Source: Actinomyces sp. | Lineage (GTDB): Bacteria; Actinomycetota; Actinomycetes; Actinomycetales; Actinomycetaceae | Direction: 5' to 3' | Length of the DNA: 64,000 bases | Assembly: GCA_018375675.1 (NCBI GenBank) | Contig: JAHACW010000002.1 | Coordinates: forward strand, 33,479 to 97,478 | In this document: piece by piece, positions 35,392 to 45,465 of the stretch | Position numbering within the stretch: the stretch's first letter is position 1 | Layout: each line of letters begins with the position of its first letter | Program-made: the position numbers and the translations under genes | Notes under the pieces: generated by a model | What the model saw: only the letters and a program-made list of their open reading frames with translations | The model's database searches: none | Told to the model about the DNA's origin: nothing

Positions 35392-36473
35392 TTGGACTTA
35401 TTGCCGCGTTTATTATTGCGATGGCCCTGTCCGTGACGGGCACGCCAATCCTCATCCGTTTCCTGGTCATGCACCAGTACGGGCAGTTTATCCGCCAGGA
35501 CGGGCCGACCCAGCACCTCACCAAGCGTGGCACGCCCACGATGGGTGGCGTCGTCATCATCCTCGCAACGGTCGTCGCGTGGTTGATCGGTTCTCTTGTC
35601 GCGGGTGCCGGGCCGTCGTGGTCCGGCTTGCTGCTGATCTTCCTCTTCGTCGGCCTGGGCGTCATTGGCCTCCTCGACGACGGCATCAAGATCATGCGTC
35701 AGCGTTCTCTCGGCCTGCACCCCTCCGGCAAGATCATCGGACAGGTCGCCGTGGCCTCGCTCTTTGCCCTGGGCACGCTCATCAAGCCCAACGAGTTCGG
35801 TGAGTACCCGGGCACCCTCGCGATTTCTTTCGCGCGTCCCACGGCCTTGACCCTGGGTTTTGCGGGCCTCGGCCTGGGCATCGCCCTGTACCTCATTTGG
35901 ACCAACCTCATCGTGACGGCCTGGTCGAACGCGACGAACCTGACGGACGGCCTCGACGGCCTGGCTGCGGGCGTCTCGATCTTTGTCTTTGGCGCGTACA
36001 CGTTCATCACCTACTTCCAGCGCATCCAGGCGTGTACACAGCTCGGTGCGAACCAGGCGAACTGCTACTCGACGCGAGACCCGCTTGACCTGGCGATCTT
36101 CTGTGCCGCACTGATCGGCGCCCTTGCGGGCTTCCTGTGGTGGAACGCCTCGCCCGCCCAGATCTTCATGGGTGACACGGGTGCCCTCGCTCTCGGTGGA
36201 GCTGTCGCAGGCCTGTCGATCCTCACCCAGACGCAGCTCCTCGCCATCGTCGTCGGTGGCCTCTTCGTCGCTGTCGTCCTGTCCGACGTCATCCAGATCG
36301 GTGTCTTTAAGGCCACCGGCAAGCGCGTCTTCCGCATGGCACCGCTGCACCACCACTTCGAGCTGCTCGGGTGGAAGGAAGTGACGATCGTGATCCGCTT
36401 CTGGCTGATCGCCGCGATCATTGCGGTGTCCGGCGCGGGCATCTTCTACGCGGAGTGGGTGTCCCTTCGATGA
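35388..36473 (+). CDS. mraY: Phospho-MurNAc-pentapeptide transferase MraY
   Basis: A 361-residue polytopic membrane enzyme (about ten segments) making lipid I from undecaprenyl phosphate and UDP-MurNAc-pentapeptide. Signatures: GTPTMGGVVII, LLDDGIKIM (metal-binding Asp pair), NATNLTDGLDGLA and APLHHHFEL. It starts with GTG overlapping murF by 4 nt and its stop overlaps murD (ATGA), so translation is coupled throughout. Confidence 0.98.
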   Translation: MIGLIAAFIIAMALSVTGTPILIRFLVMHQYGQFIRQDGPTQHLTKRGTPTMGGVVIILATVVAWLIGSLVAGAGPSWSGLLLIFLFVGLGVIGLLDDGIKIMRQRSLGLHPSGKIIGQVAVASLFALGTLIKPNEFGEYPGTLAISFARPTALTLGFAGLGLGIALYLIWTNLIVTAWSNATNLTDGLDGLAAGVSIFVFGAYTFITYFQRIQACTQLGANQANCYSTRDPLDLAIFCAALIGALAGFLWWNASPAQIFMGDTGALALGGAVAGLSILTQTQLLAIVVGGLFVAVVLSDVIQIGVFKATGKRVFRMAPLHHHFELLGWKEVTIVIRFWLIAAIIAVSGAGIFYAEWVSLR

Positions 36474-37915
36474 GCCGTTTCGCTGCTGTCGTTGGCTGGG
36501 GTAAGTCCGGGCAGGGCGCTGCTGGCGCGCTGCTCGCGCGCGACTGGCAGGTGCGTGCCTTCGACGCGCGCGGGGGACAGTCCCTGTTCTTCGAAGATGT
36601 CGCCGGCGTCGATGTTCACGTCGACGATAACCCCGAGACCCTTGCACAAGCGATCGTCGAGGCCAGCCCCGACCTCGTCGTCGTGTCTCCTGGCATTCCC
36701 GCACACCACCCGGTCTTCTCGGCCTGCGAGGCCGCCAGCATCGAGGTGTGGGGTGAGGTTGAACTTGCTTGGCGTCTGCAGGAGGAAGGCACGCACGCGC
36801 GTCGCCCGTGGCTGGTCGTGACCGGCACGAACGGCAAGACGACGACGGTTGGCATGCTCGGCGAGATCCTGCGCTGCGCGGGTGCCAAGGTCGAGGAGGT
36901 CGGCAATATCGGTACGCCGATTACGCGGGCGATTGACTCCGACGCCGAAGTGTTTGCGGTGGAGCTGTCCAGTTTCCAGCTGCACACGGCACGGACGGTC
37001 TCGCCCCTGGCGTCGATCTGCCTCAACGTGGATGCTGATCATCTCGACTGGCACGGTAGCGTGGAGGCGTACGCTGCCGATAAGGCGCGCGTCTACGAGA
37101 ACACGATCCGCGCATGCGTCTACCCCGCGTCCGATCGACGTGTGGAGCAGATGGTGGAGAACGCCGACGTCGTGGAGGGGGCTCGCGCGATCGGGCTGAC
37201 CCTCGGCTCGCCGAGTGTCTCTCAGTTCGGCATCGTCGAGGGCCTGCTGGTCGACCGCGCATTCGTGGAGGACCGCGCGCGTCACGCTGCCGCCCTCGCG
37301 CACATTTCTGACTTGTCGGGGGCGTACGGCCCCCACCCGTCCGCCGCAGTCGTGTCGGACGCCCTGGCTGCCGCGGCCCTCGCCCGCGCCTACGGCGTTG
37401 AGCCCGAGGCCGTCGAGGCGGGTCTGCGCGCGTTCCGACCGGCCGGACATCGTCGCGCGATCATCGCCGACGCCGCGGACCTGACCTGGGTGGACGATTC
37501 GAAGGCGACGAATGCGCACGCGGCGCGCGCCTCTCTCGCTGGACTGCCGCCACGCAGTGCGATCTGGATCGTCGGTGGCGACGCGAAGGGACAGGACTTC
37601 ACGGAACTGATCCGCCAGGTCGAGCCGACGCTGCGCGGTGTCGTCGTTATCGGCGAGGACCGCGCGCCTCTCGTGCAAGCGCTGCAGGCAGGTGCGCCAG
37701 ACGTTCCCCGTGTCGAGGTCGACGGCCACGAGGACTGGATGTTCTCGGTTGTCAACGAGGCCGTGGCACTGTCCATGCCGGGCGACACCGTCGTGCTTGC
37801 CCCGGCCTGCGCGTCGTGGGATCAGTTCGATAACTACGGCCAGCGTGGCGACGCGTTTGCCGATGCCGTGTCTCGCCTGGCGGCCCAGTGGGGGAGCACC
37901 GGTGGCGACGAATAA
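36470..37915 (+). CDS. murD: UDP-MurNAc-L-alanine--D-glutamate ligase MurD
   Basis: A 481-residue ligase adding D-Glu to the stem peptide. The ATP loop is VTGTNGKTTTVGMLGEIL near residue 120; NVDADHLDWHGS and FRPAGHRRAIIADA follow. ATG at 36470 overlaps the mraY stop (ATGA). The 3' end overlaps ftsW by 14 nt. Confidence 0.97.
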   Translation: MSRFAAVVGWGKSGQGAAGALLARDWQVRAFDARGGQSLFFEDVAGVDVHVDDNPETLAQAIVEASPDLVVVSPGIPAHHPVFSACEAASIEVWGEVELAWRLQEEGTHARRPWLVVTGTNGKTTTVGMLGEILRCAGAKVEEVGNIGTPITRAIDSDAEVFAVELSSFQLHTARTVSPLASICLNVDADHLDWHGSVEAYAADKARVYENTIRACVYPASDRRVEQMVENADVVEGARAIGLTLGSPSVSQFGIVEGLLVDRAFVEDRARHAAALAHISDLSGAYGPHPSAAVVSDALAAAALARAYGVEPEAVEAGLRAFRPAGHRRAIIADAADLTWVDDSKATNAHAARASLAGLPPRSAIWIVGGDAKGQDFTELIRQVEPTLRGVVVIGEDRAPLVQALQAGAPDVPRVEVDGHEDWMFSVVNEAVALSMPGDTVVLAPACASWDQFDNYGQRGDAFADAVSRLAAQWGSTGGDE

Positions 37916-39158
37916 GCGTGGCTGGCACATCCCGACGATCACGCTGCCTCGCATCCGATTCGGGTCGGGACAGGAACACAAGGATGATCCGGCGACGACG
38001 TACTACCTCGTCGTTCTGCCGGCCCTCCTGCTGTCGGTGTTCGGCCTCATCATGGGCTTTTCGGCGCAGACCGTGACGGCGATTGCGCAGGGGGAGAACC
38101 CCTATACGGCGTACGCTCGCCCGCTGATCATCATCCTCGTGTCGCTCGTGATCGCGACGATCGTCCTTCTCGTGCCTCAGCGGTGGCTGATGCACCTGGC
38201 CCCCGTCATGTTCGTAGGCGCGCTTGGTTTCCAATCCCTGGTCCTCAGTCCTTTGGGACGCTCGGAGGGCGGTAACGCGAACTGGGTCAAGGTGGGGCCG
38301 ATCATGGCCCAGCCCTCCGAGTTTCTCAAGCTCGCGCTCATTGTGTTCCTGGGTTTCATGGTCTCGAAGTCGGCGTCGAAGCGCGGCGATTGGAAGGCGA
38401 TGAGTCTGGCCGTCGGCGCGCCGATCCTGACGGCGCTCGGCGCGGTCATGCTGGGCCGAGATATGGGCACCGCGATGGTCGTGGCCGTTGGCGCGCTAGG
38501 AGCGATGTGGGTGGCCGGTCTGCCCAAGCGCTGGTTCGGTGGCCTCGTTGTGCTCGCCGTCCCGACGATGGTGCTGCTGGTGTTGTCGAACCCGACGCGT
38601 ATCCGCCGTATTCTGGCGATTCTCCCGGGCACCTCGAAAGGGCCGGACGAGTCCGCTCCCGAACAGATCGACCACTCGCTGTGGGCGCTGGGCTCGGGTG
38701 GCCTGACCGGCCTCGGGCCGGGGGCCTCTCGCGAGAAGTGGAACTACCTGCAGGCTGCGCACACGGACTTCATTTTTGCGATCGTCGGTGAGGAATTTGG
38801 CCTGCTCGGCGCCCTCGGCGTGCTGTTGTGCCTGGGCCTGCTGATCTGGGGCATGTTCCGCGTGGCGCGCGAATCTTCGGATCTGTTCGTGACGATCGTG
38901 TCCTCGGGCGTGGCCTCGTGGATCGGCATCCAGACGGTCATCAACGTCCTGTCCGTGACGGGACTGGGACCGGTCATCGGCGTGCCTCTGCCGCTCGTGT
39001 CATACGGTGGTTCGTCGTTCCTGTTTACGATCACCGCGATCGCCGTCGTTGCATCGTTTGCTCGAGCACGTGCGGGAATTTGGATGATCGGCCGCCCCGA
39101 CGAGGCCTCGGCTGGGCGTGATCCCCGCCTCGCTCCTCGCCGTCGCTCGGCGCGCTAA
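37902..39158 (+). CDS. ftsW: Septal peptidoglycan polymerase FtsW
   Basis: A 418-residue SEDS glycosyltransferase with about ten membrane segments, partner of FtsI. Family marks include GGNANWVKVGPIMAQPSEFLKLAL, AAHTDFIFAIVGEEFG (catalytic Asp region) and VPLPLVSYGGSS. GTG at 37902 follows GGGGGAGCACC inside the murD end and was chosen because the family begins just before the first membrane segment. A long unrelated upstream extension in the same frame was rejected. Confidence 0.95.
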   Translation: MATNKRGWHIPTITLPRIRFGSGQEHKDDPATTYYLVVLPALLLSVFGLIMGFSAQTVTAIAQGENPYTAYARPLIIILVSLVIATIVLLVPQRWLMHLAPVMFVGALGFQSLVLSPLGRSEGGNANWVKVGPIMAQPSEFLKLALIVFLGFMVSKSASKRGDWKAMSLAVGAPILTALGAVMLGRDMGTAMVVAVGALGAMWVAGLPKRWFGGLVVLAVPTMVLLVLSNPTRIRRILAILPGTSKGPDESAPEQIDHSLWALGSGGLTGLGPGASREKWNYLQAAHTDFIFAIVGEEFGLLGALGVLLCLGLLIWGMFRVARESSDLFVTIVSSGVASWIGIQTVINVLSVTGLGPVIGVPLPLVSYGGSSFLFTITAIAVVASFARARAGIWMIGRPDEASAGRDPRLAPRRRSAR

Positions 39159-39230
39159 GACGCCTGCGGCACCTGGTGGCCTGCGCGGCTCGCTACACTG
39201 GTGTCACGCACACGCGTAAAGGAGACGCAT

Positions 39231-40355
39231 ATGGTCAAGGTTGTGATGGCTGGCGGCGGCACCGCCGGTCACGTGAATCCTCTGCTGGCGACGGCGGCGC
39301 AGCTGCGCGAGAGTGGCGCTGAGGTTGTTGTCCTGGGGACGAAGGCTGGTTTGGAGGCGGATCTAGTTCCCGCCGCAGGATTCCCGCTCGTGGAGATTCC
39401 CCGCGTTCCTTTGCCGAGGCGTCCCTCCCTGGCGTTCTTCACTCTTCCCGGTCGTTTCGCGGACGCCGTCAAGCGTTGCGCCCAGGCCCTGGAGGGCGCG
39501 GACGTTCTCGTCGGTTTTGGCGGCTACGTGTCGACGCCCGCGTACATCGCGGCCAAGCGCGCGGGTGTGCCGATCGTCATCCACGAGCAGAATGCGCGCC
39601 CCGGCCTGGCGAACAAGGTGGGTGCGCGCAATGCGAAGGTTGTTGCTCTGACGTTCCCCTCCTCGCCGCTGAAGGCGCGCAACGGCCACACGGTCGTGAC
39701 GGGCCTGCCGCTGCGTGCGGCGATCGCTGAGCTTGCGGACCGCCGCGCAGATGCGCAGGGCGCTGCCCAGGCGCGCCGCGAGGCGGCCGAGCGTCTCGGC
39801 GTCAATCCGGATGCGCCGACGCTGCTGGTGACGGGTGGCTCCCTGGGGGCTCTGCACGTCAACGAGTCGATGACGGGGGCGGCGGACGCGCTGCCGGAAG
39901 GCGCGCAGGTCGTGCACCTGACGGGCCGAGGCAAGGACGAGGCGGTGCGCGCAGCCGTTGAGGCCGCCGGACTGTCGGACCGCTGGCACGTGATCGACTA
40001 CCTGACGACGATGGAGGACGCGTTGGCCGTCGCGGACCTCGTCGTGTGTCGGTCGGGTGCGGGAACTGTGGCCGAGATGGAGGCCCTGGGCCTGCCCTGC
40101 ATCTACGTGCCGCTGCCGATCGGCAACGGTGAGCAGCGCCTGAACGCGGCGGACCACGTGGCCGCCGGTGGCGCCCAGCTTATCGACGACAAGGATTTCA
40201 CGGCTGACTTTGTGCGCCGCAATGTGTTCCCTCTGCTGGGCTCGGCCCGCCTGGAGGACATGGCTGCTGCCTCGCAGTCGTTGGGTCGCGCGGGAGCTGC
40301 CCGTGCGCTGGCAGATCTGGCTCTGGAACAGGTGAAGGAGGCCGGCCATGAGTGA
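39231..40355 (+). CDS. murG: Lipid II synthase MurG
   Basis: A 374-residue peripheral membrane GT-B glycosyltransferase that adds GlcNAc to lipid I. Signatures: VMAGGGTAGHVNPLLA, GFGGYVSTPAYIAAK, IHEQNARPGLANK, and CRSGAGTVAEMEALGLP for UDP-GlcNAc binding. ATG at 39231 follows AAAGGAGACG. A 72-nt gap after ftsW contains TACACT (39193-39198), a possible -10 of an internal promoter. Its end overlaps murC by 8 nt. Confidence 0.96.
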   Translation: MVKVVMAGGGTAGHVNPLLATAAQLRESGAEVVVLGTKAGLEADLVPAAGFPLVEIPRVPLPRRPSLAFFTLPGRFADAVKRCAQALEGADVLVGFGGYVSTPAYIAAKRAGVPIVIHEQNARPGLANKVGARNAKVVALTFPSSPLKARNGHTVVTGLPLRAAIAELADRRADAQGAAQARREAAERLGVNPDAPTLLVTGGSLGALHVNESMTGAADALPEGAQVVHLTGRGKDEAVRAAVEAAGLSDRWHVIDYLTTMEDALAVADLVVCRSGAGTVAEMEALGLPCIYVPLPIGNGEQRLNAADHVAAGGAQLIDDKDFTADFVRRNVFPLLGSARLEDMAAASQSLGRAGAARALADLALEQVKEAGHE

Positions 40356-41739
40356 GCCGACGCTGCAGGATCGTTTCCATCTGATTGGTATCGGCGGCGC
40401 GGGCATGAGCGTCGTCGCGGAGCTGCTGGCTTCGCGGGGCGCCACGGTCGAAGGCTCTGACCGCGAGGAGTCTGCCGTTCTCGAGCACCTGCGCTCGGTG
40501 GGCATTCGCGCTTTCGTCGGGCATGAGGCCTCGCACGTGGATCCGAGCGCCGTGGTTGTGGTTTCGACGGCGATCCGCGAGGACAATCCGGAGCTGGCTA
40601 TTGCACGCGAGCGCGGACAGCGCGTCATTCACCGCTCGCAGGCTCTCGCTCTTGCGGCTTCGGGCATGCGTTTCGTCGGCATCGCCGGCGCGCACGGGAA
40701 GACGACGACGTCGGGTATGCTCGCGATCGGCCTGTCGGCCTGCGGGCTGGACCCGTCGGTGGCCGTCGGTGGTGTGCTGCCCCAGCTGGGCACCGGCGCG
40801 CACCTGGGCGGCGGGGACGTGTTCGTTGCCGAGGCCGACGAGTCGGACGGCTCGTTCCTGAACTACACCCCAGCGATCGAGATCGTCACCAACGTCGAGC
40901 CCGATCACCTGGATCGGTACCACTCCCGCGAGGAGTTCGAGGAGATTTTCGTCGAGTTTGCGCGCCGCATGGTCCCCGGGGGTCTGCTGGTGACCTGCGC
41001 TGAGGACGAGGGCGCTGTTCGGCTAGCGCAATCGGCGCGCGCCGAAGGGCTGCGAGTCGTTACCTACGGTCGCGTCGAGCGTTCGCTGTGCGCCCCCGAC
41101 GTGGTGATCGCGGACGTGAGTGTGGAGGCTCACGGGGCTGGCGCGTCGCTCACGTGGGGTGAACACAGCGCGTCGCTGGCGCTGAGAGTGCCGGGCGAGC
41201 ACAACGTGCTCAATGCGGCTGCCGCGTGGGTGGCGGGCATCGAATGTGGGCTGGAGCCGCAGACGATCGCCGACGGGCTGGGAGAGTTCACCGGCGCGGC
41301 GCGTCGCTTCGAGGCGCGCGGCCAGGTCGGTTCGCGTCGCCTGTTCGATGACTATGCCCACCACCCGACGGAGGTGGAGGCCGCGATCCGCGAGGCGCAC
41401 GTCGTGGCGGGCGAGGGCGATGTGAGCGTCGTGTTCCAGCCGCACCTGTACTCGCGCACGCGTATCTTCGCGGAGCGTTTCGCCCTGGCGCTGTCGGGCG
41501 CGGACCACGTCGTGCTCGCGGGCATCTACGGCGCCCGTGAAGATCCCGAGCCGGGAGTCGACTCGACCCTCATTTCGTCGCGCGTCGAGGGGGCGTCCTA
41601 CGTTGAGGACATGCACGAGGCTGCTCGCCTGGCCGCTTCGCTGACCCCCGAGGGTGGCGTGTGCCTGACGATGGGTGCTGGTTCGATCACTCACTGTGCG
41701 TCCGATGTTCTCGATGAGTGGAAGCGGATGGGGGCATGA
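40348..41739 (+). CDS. murC: UDP-MurNAc--L-alanine ligase MurC
   Basis: A 463-residue first ligase of the stem peptide. Motifs: FHLIGIGGAGMSVVAELL, GAHGKTTTSGMLAIGL (ATP loop), EADESDGSFLNY, NVEPDHLDRYHS and DDYAHHPTEVEA. ATG at 40348 follows AAGGAGGCCG, 8 nt inside murG. Its stop overlaps ftsQ (ATGA). Confidence 0.97.
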   Translation: MSEPTLQDRFHLIGIGGAGMSVVAELLASRGATVEGSDREESAVLEHLRSVGIRAFVGHEASHVDPSAVVVVSTAIREDNPELAIARERGQRVIHRSQALALAASGMRFVGIAGAHGKTTTSGMLAIGLSACGLDPSVAVGGVLPQLGTGAHLGGGDVFVAEADESDGSFLNYTPAIEIVTNVEPDHLDRYHSREEFEEIFVEFARRMVPGGLLVTCAEDEGAVRLAQSARAEGLRVVTYGRVERSLCAPDVVIADVSVEAHGAGASLTWGEHSASLALRVPGEHNVLNAAAAWVAGIECGLEPQTIADGLGEFTGAARRFEARGQVGSRRLFDDYAHHPTEVEAAIREAHVVAGEGDVSVVFQPHLYSRTRIFAERFALALSGADHVVLAGIYGAREDPEPGVDSTLISSRVEGASYVEDMHEAARLAASLTPEGGVCLTMGAGSITHCASDVLDEWKRMGA

Positions 41740-42686
41740 GGCCACCGTCGCCGAGGCGCCCGGGAGGAGCACGCTCCCCCGAGGAAGAGCCGTCGCGCGT
41801 AGAGGAAGCCGCCTCGTCTTTTGATGAGATCGTGTCCCCGTCTGCGGACGAGGAAGCACGGGAGCCGAAGCGTCGTTCCTCCTCGCTCACGCAGCGCCGC
41901 CGCGCGCGCATGACCGTGGATCGTCCTATGCCCGTCGCCGATGCCGCGTCCCTGCTGGGCGGCGAGGAGGCGACGGATCTGGGGGACCGCCTGCGTGAGC
42001 GCACCCGCGCGCGTCGTATCCTCCTCGCTCGTCGTATCGCGCTCACATTCGTGACGCTGGCGCTCGCAGCGGGAGGCGTGTGGGTCGCCTTCTTCTCGCC
42101 CGTTTTCGCGTTCTCGTCGTCCGCGGTTGTCGTTTCGGGCGAGGATGGCACGCTGGTGACGGCCGATTCCGTGCGCTCGTCAATCGCTTCCTTCGAGGGG
42201 GTTCCGCTCACGCGTCTGAATACGCAGGCGGTAGCTCGCGCGGTGGAGTCGAACGTGGCGGTGCGCTCTGCGAGCGTGTCGCGTCGATGGCCGACGAGCC
42301 TGCGCGTGTCGGTGACGATGCGGACGGGAATGGCTGTAGAGGCCGCGTCGGGTGGCTACTGGTTGGTGGACGATCAGGGCATCGCCTTCCAACAGGTGCC
42401 GTCGGCGGGGGATTACCCGCTCGCGACGCTGCCGGAGGACCGGGCGACCGGTGCGGCAGATATTGCCTCCGTGCTGGGGGCGCTGGACGAGGCGACGCGC
42501 GCTCAGGTGTCGGCCGTGACGTCGACGGGAACTCAGGTGAACTTCACGCTGCGCGGTGGCCAGACTGTCAAGTGGGGAACCCGCGGAGATGCGCCGCAAA
42601 AGGCGCGGGTGTTGGCCACTTTGCTGGCGAACGTTCAGGCGAGCACCTACGACGTGTCCTCGCCGAATCACCCTGTGACCAGTTAA
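41736..42686 (+). CDS. ftsQ: Cell division protein FtsQ
   Basis: A 316-residue bitopic protein. A long polar, Arg/Glu/Ser-rich cytoplasmic part (about 95 residues), one membrane segment (about 98-118), then a POTRA domain (SSAVVVSGEDGTLVTADSVR onward) and the FtsQ/DivIB domain. ATG at 41736 overlaps murC; an ATG at 41718 in the same frame is less likely. It lies directly before ftsZ, as in most actinobacteria. Confidence 0.9.
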   Translation: MRPPSPRRPGGARSPEEEPSRVEEAASSFDEIVSPSADEEAREPKRRSSSLTQRRRARMTVDRPMPVADAASLLGGEEATDLGDRLRERTRARRILLARRIALTFVTLALAAGGVWVAFFSPVFAFSSSAVVVSGEDGTLVTADSVRSSIASFEGVPLTRLNTQAVARAVESNVAVRSASVSRRWPTSLRVSVTMRTGMAVEAASGGYWLVDDQGIAFQQVPSAGDYPLATLPEDRATGAADIASVLGALDEATRAQVSAVTSTGTQVNFTLRGGQTVKWGTRGDAPQKARVLATLLANVQASTYDVSSPNHPVTS

Positions 42687-42698
42687 GTCTTTTCTTTT

Positions 42699-42732
42699 GT
42701 CCGCGTGTTGGCTTGAAGGAATGCCCGCGGAC
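42699..42732 (+). other. Hairpin between ftsQ and ftsZ
   Basis: GTCCGCG (42699-42705) and CGCGGAC (42726-42732) form a 7-bp stem with a 20-nt loop, 13 nt after ftsQ. A second 7-bp inverted repeat, TCAACCT...AGGTTGA (42768-42774, 42783-42789), lies just upstream of ftsZ. These may adjust ftsZ mRNA level or be processing sites. Confidence 0.35.
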
Positions 42733-42813
42733 CCCTAGGTTCTTTCCGACACGAAGCACGTTAAACATCAACCTTCAACTAGAGGTTGAGGGTCTGATGC
42801 AAGGGAGACATCC

Positions 42814-44067
42814 ATGGCGACACCGCAAAACCACCTGGCAGTGATCAAGGTCGTCGGCGTCGGCGGCGGCGGAGTTAACGCCGTGAACCGAATGATCGAG
42901 GTCGGCCTCAAGGGCGTTGAGTTCATTGCCGTCAACACTGACGCGCAGGCTCTGCTCATGTCCGATGCCGAGACCAAGCTTGACATCGGTCGCGAACTGA
43001 CGCACGGCCTGGGTGCCGGCGCGGATCCGGCCGTCGGCCGTAAGGCTGCGGAGGATCACATCGACGAGATCACCGCCGCACTCGAGGGTGCGGACATGGT
43101 GTTCGTGACCGCTGGTGAGGGCGGTGGCACCGGTACCGGTGCGGCCCCCGTTGTCGCCAAGATCGCCCGCGATGCTGGCGCTCTGACGGTCGGCGTTGTG
43201 ACCCGTCCCTTCTCGTTCGAGGGCAACCGCCGTGCGGCTCAGGCTGAGGGTGGCGTGACGACCCTGCGCGAAGAGGTCGACACCCTGATCGTCATCCCGA
43301 ACGACCGTCTCCTGGAGATCTCCGACGCGAACATCTCCGTGCTCGACGCTTTCCGTGCTGCCGACCAGGTGCTCCTCTCGGGTGTCCAGGGCATCACCGA
43401 ACTGATCACCACCCCCGGCCTCATCAACGTGGACTTCAACGACGTCAAGTCGGTCATGAAGGACGCCGGTTCAGCCCTCATGGGTATCGGTGCGGCGACC
43501 GGCGAGGATCGCGCACTGCGCGCCGTTGAGAGCGCCATCTCCTCCCCGCTGCTGGAAGCCTCGATCGACGGCGCCCACGGCGTGCTCATGTTCTTCCAGG
43601 GTGGCTCCGATCTCAGCCTGCAAGAGGTCTACAGCTCCTCGCAGCTCGTGCGCGAGGCAGCCCACCCCGAGGCGAACATCATCTTCGGTAACGTCATCGA
43701 CGATGCGCTGGGCGATGAGATCCGCGTGACGGTCATCGCCGCCGGCTTCGACGAGGCCACGGATACGGCACTGTCACGCCCGAACGTCTCCCGCGTGTCC
43801 GCTCCGGTGGCTCAGCAGCGTCCCGCCGCCCCCGAGGCCAAGGCTCCGGCCGCCGAGACCACCCGTATCACTCAGCTGTCGACGCGTCGCCCGCAGCACC
43901 GCGCCGACGTTGCAGCTCCCGTGCGTGAGGCCGCTCCGGCCCCCGTCGAGACGCCCGCTGCCGCCGAGTACGAGGAGTCCGAGTCCGAGCACTCCTTCGA
44001 GGTTCCTCGTGTCTACCCCGAGGCACCCGAAAAGGAAGAGCTGGATATTCCTCCCTTCCTGCGCTGA
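42814..44067 (+). CDS. ftsZ: Cell division GTPase FtsZ
   Basis: A 417-residue tubulin-like protein that builds the Z ring. The tubulin signature [16 protein letters not shown] lies near 107-122, the T7 loop is [11 protein letters not shown] near 208-218, and the C-terminal peptide that binds partners is DIPPFLR. The linker of about 85 residues is Ala/Pro-rich. AAGGGAGACATCC precedes the ATG. The stop shares one base with the pgeF start (TGATG). Confidence 0.99.
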   Translation: MATPQNHLAVIKVVGVGGGGVNAVNRMIEVGLKGVEFIAVNTDAQALLMSDAETKLDIGRELTHGLGAGADPAVGRKAAEDHIDEITAALEGADMVFVTAGEGGGTGTGAAPVVAKIARDAGALTVGVVTRPFSFEGNRRAAQAEGGVTTLREEVDTLIVIPNDRLLEISDANISVLDAFRAADQVLLSGVQGITELITTPGLINVDFNDVKSVMKDAGSALMGIGAATGEDRALRAVESAISSPLLEASIDGAHGVLMFFQGGSDLSLQEVYSSSQLVREAAHPEANIIFGNVIDDALGDEIRVTVIAAGFDEATDTALSRPNVSRVSAPVAQQRPAAPEAKAPAAETTRITQLSTRRPQHRADVAAPVREAAPAPVETPAAAEYEESESEHSFEVPRVYPEAPEKEELDIPPFLR

Positions 44068-44825
44068 TGAGTGACAAGCTCTGGGCCGGTGCCCGGGTCC
44101 ACCTCACCAAGGTGGACCCGGGCACCGGTGCGCTATGCGGCAATGTTGGCCTCCATGTGGGCGACCAGGAGCCGCTCGTGCGTGATCGCAGGCGTGCCCT
44201 GGCGGCGACGCTCGGAAGCGATATTGTCTGGATGGATCAGACTCATTCGACCCGGGTGGAACTCATCGTTCGAGGCGAGACCGCTCCCACTCTGGCGGCA
44301 TCCGGAGAGACGCTCGGTAGGCCCTCGACGGGGGAGTGGGGGCCCGTCGACGCAGACGGCATCATCGTCGATGCCCGCGGCTGGCAGGGAGCTCCTGCCC
44401 TCGCTGTGCAGACCGCGGATTGCCTGCCCGTCGTTTTCTCCGCCGCCTCCGGTCAGATCGTCGCAGCCGTGCATGCGGGTCGGCGCGGCCTGCTCGGGGG
44501 GATCCTTGAAAAGACCGTTGAGCGCATCCGCGCCTTCGACGGTGGCCCGGTCGACGCATTGATCGGCCCGGCGATCTGCGGGCACTGCTACGAGGTGCCC
44601 GCCGACATGGCCGATGAGAGTGAAAAGCTCATGCCCGGCATCCGTTCTGTCACGTCGTGGGATACCCCTGCACTCGACCTGCCCCGCGCTGCAGCCGCGG
44701 CCCTGGGAGCCCGGGGCGTGAGAGTGGCCATTGATGAGCGCTGCACCCTCGAGGATGCCGACCTCTTCTCGTATCGCGCCGACTCTTCCTGCGGTCGCCA
44801 GGCTCTCATCATCGTTCCCGCCTGA
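44067..44825 (+). CDS. pgeF: Peptidoglycan editing factor PgeF (YfiH/laccase family)
   Basis: A 252-residue purine nucleoside phosphorylase/laccase-fold protein, expected to clear miscoupled UDP-MurNAc (L-Ser for L-Ala). Metal-binding motifs: DQTHSTRVE, QTADCLPVVF (Cys/Asp) and AVHAGRRGLLGGIL (His). The N-terminal sheet is short and codons 7-21 form a perfect 19-bp hairpin in the mRNA. ATG at 44067 overlaps the ftsZ stop. The pyridoxal-binding ylmE gene that often follows is missing. Confidence 0.9.
   Translation: MSDKLWAGARVHLTKVDPGTGALCGNVGLHVGDQEPLVRDRRRALAATLGSDIVWMDQTHSTRVELIVRGETAPTLAASGETLGRPSTGEWGPVDADGIIVDARGWQGAPALAVQTADCLPVVFSAASGQIVAAVHAGRRGLLGGILEKTVERIRAFDGGPVDALIGPAICGHCYEVPADMADESEKLMPGIRSVTSWDTPALDLPRAAAAALGARGVRVAIDERCTLEDADLFSYRADSSCGRQALIIVPA
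44086..44128 (+). other. Perfect 19-bp hairpin inside the start of pgeF
   Basis: Arms 44086-44104 and 44110-44128 are perfect complements around a 5-nt loop, 19 nt after the ftsZ stop. It is terminator-grade in stability yet lies wholly in the pgeF reading frame. Confidence 0.9.
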
Positions 44826-45004
44826 CCGGTGCCTATGCCTCTGAACGGACCGCGGGTTTGTGACTTTCCCGTGCCATGGTTCGACGCGGAAACACCTCGT
44901 GACGAGGCTCGCCGGCGCGGTCCTTGCGACGCGCCGAGCGCCCTGCTCGGCGATGCCGCTCGGTAACTGTAGCTTGTGGCTATGCATCGGCTGAAGGAGG
45001 AACA

Positions 45005-45457
45005 ATGAGCGAGTCGTTCGGTGCACGCGCACGTAAGTTCATGGGCTGGTACTCACCGGAGGAGCCCATCGATGAATTCGATGAATTCGACGAGGTGGAA
45101 GAGGTAGCTCCCGTGGCCGACATCACTCCCGTGTCCCGTCCGACCCTGACCAGCATTCGCCGTGACGAGCCGGCCGAGGATCTCACTCGCATCGTGACGA
45201 TCCACCCCACCGCCTACTCGGACGCCGTCACGATCGGTGAGGCGTTCCGCGATGGTACGCCCGTCATCATCAACCTCACCGACATGGGGGAGGAAGAGGC
45301 GCGTCGACTGGTTGACTTCGCAGCTGGCCTGACCTTCGGCCTGCACGGCGTCATCGAGCGCGTCACCAACCGTGTCTTCCTGCTGTCCCCGGCCACGGTC
45401 GAGGTTGCGGGCGATAACAACTCCGGCCGTCGCGGCTCCCTCTACAACCAGGGCTGA
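45005..45457 (+). CDS. sepF: Cell division protein SepF
   Basis: A 150-residue protein that tethers FtsZ to the membrane. N-terminal amphipathic segment ([12 protein letters not shown]), an acidic linker with the repeated [11 protein letters not shown], then the SepF domain from [21 protein letters not shown] to [14 protein letters not shown] at 45005 follows GAAGGAGGAACA. It is separated from pgeF by 179 nt without an ORF I can support. Function known from the family. Confidence 0.95.
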   Translation: MSESFGARARKFMGWYSPEEPIDEFDEFDEVEEVAPVADITPVSRPTLTSIRRDEPAEDLTRIVTIHPTAYSDAVTIGEAFRDGTPVIINLTDMGEEEARRLVDFAAGLTFGLHGVIERVTNRVFLLSPATVEVAGDNNSGRRGSLYNQG

Positions 45458-45465
45458 GGTTGCTC

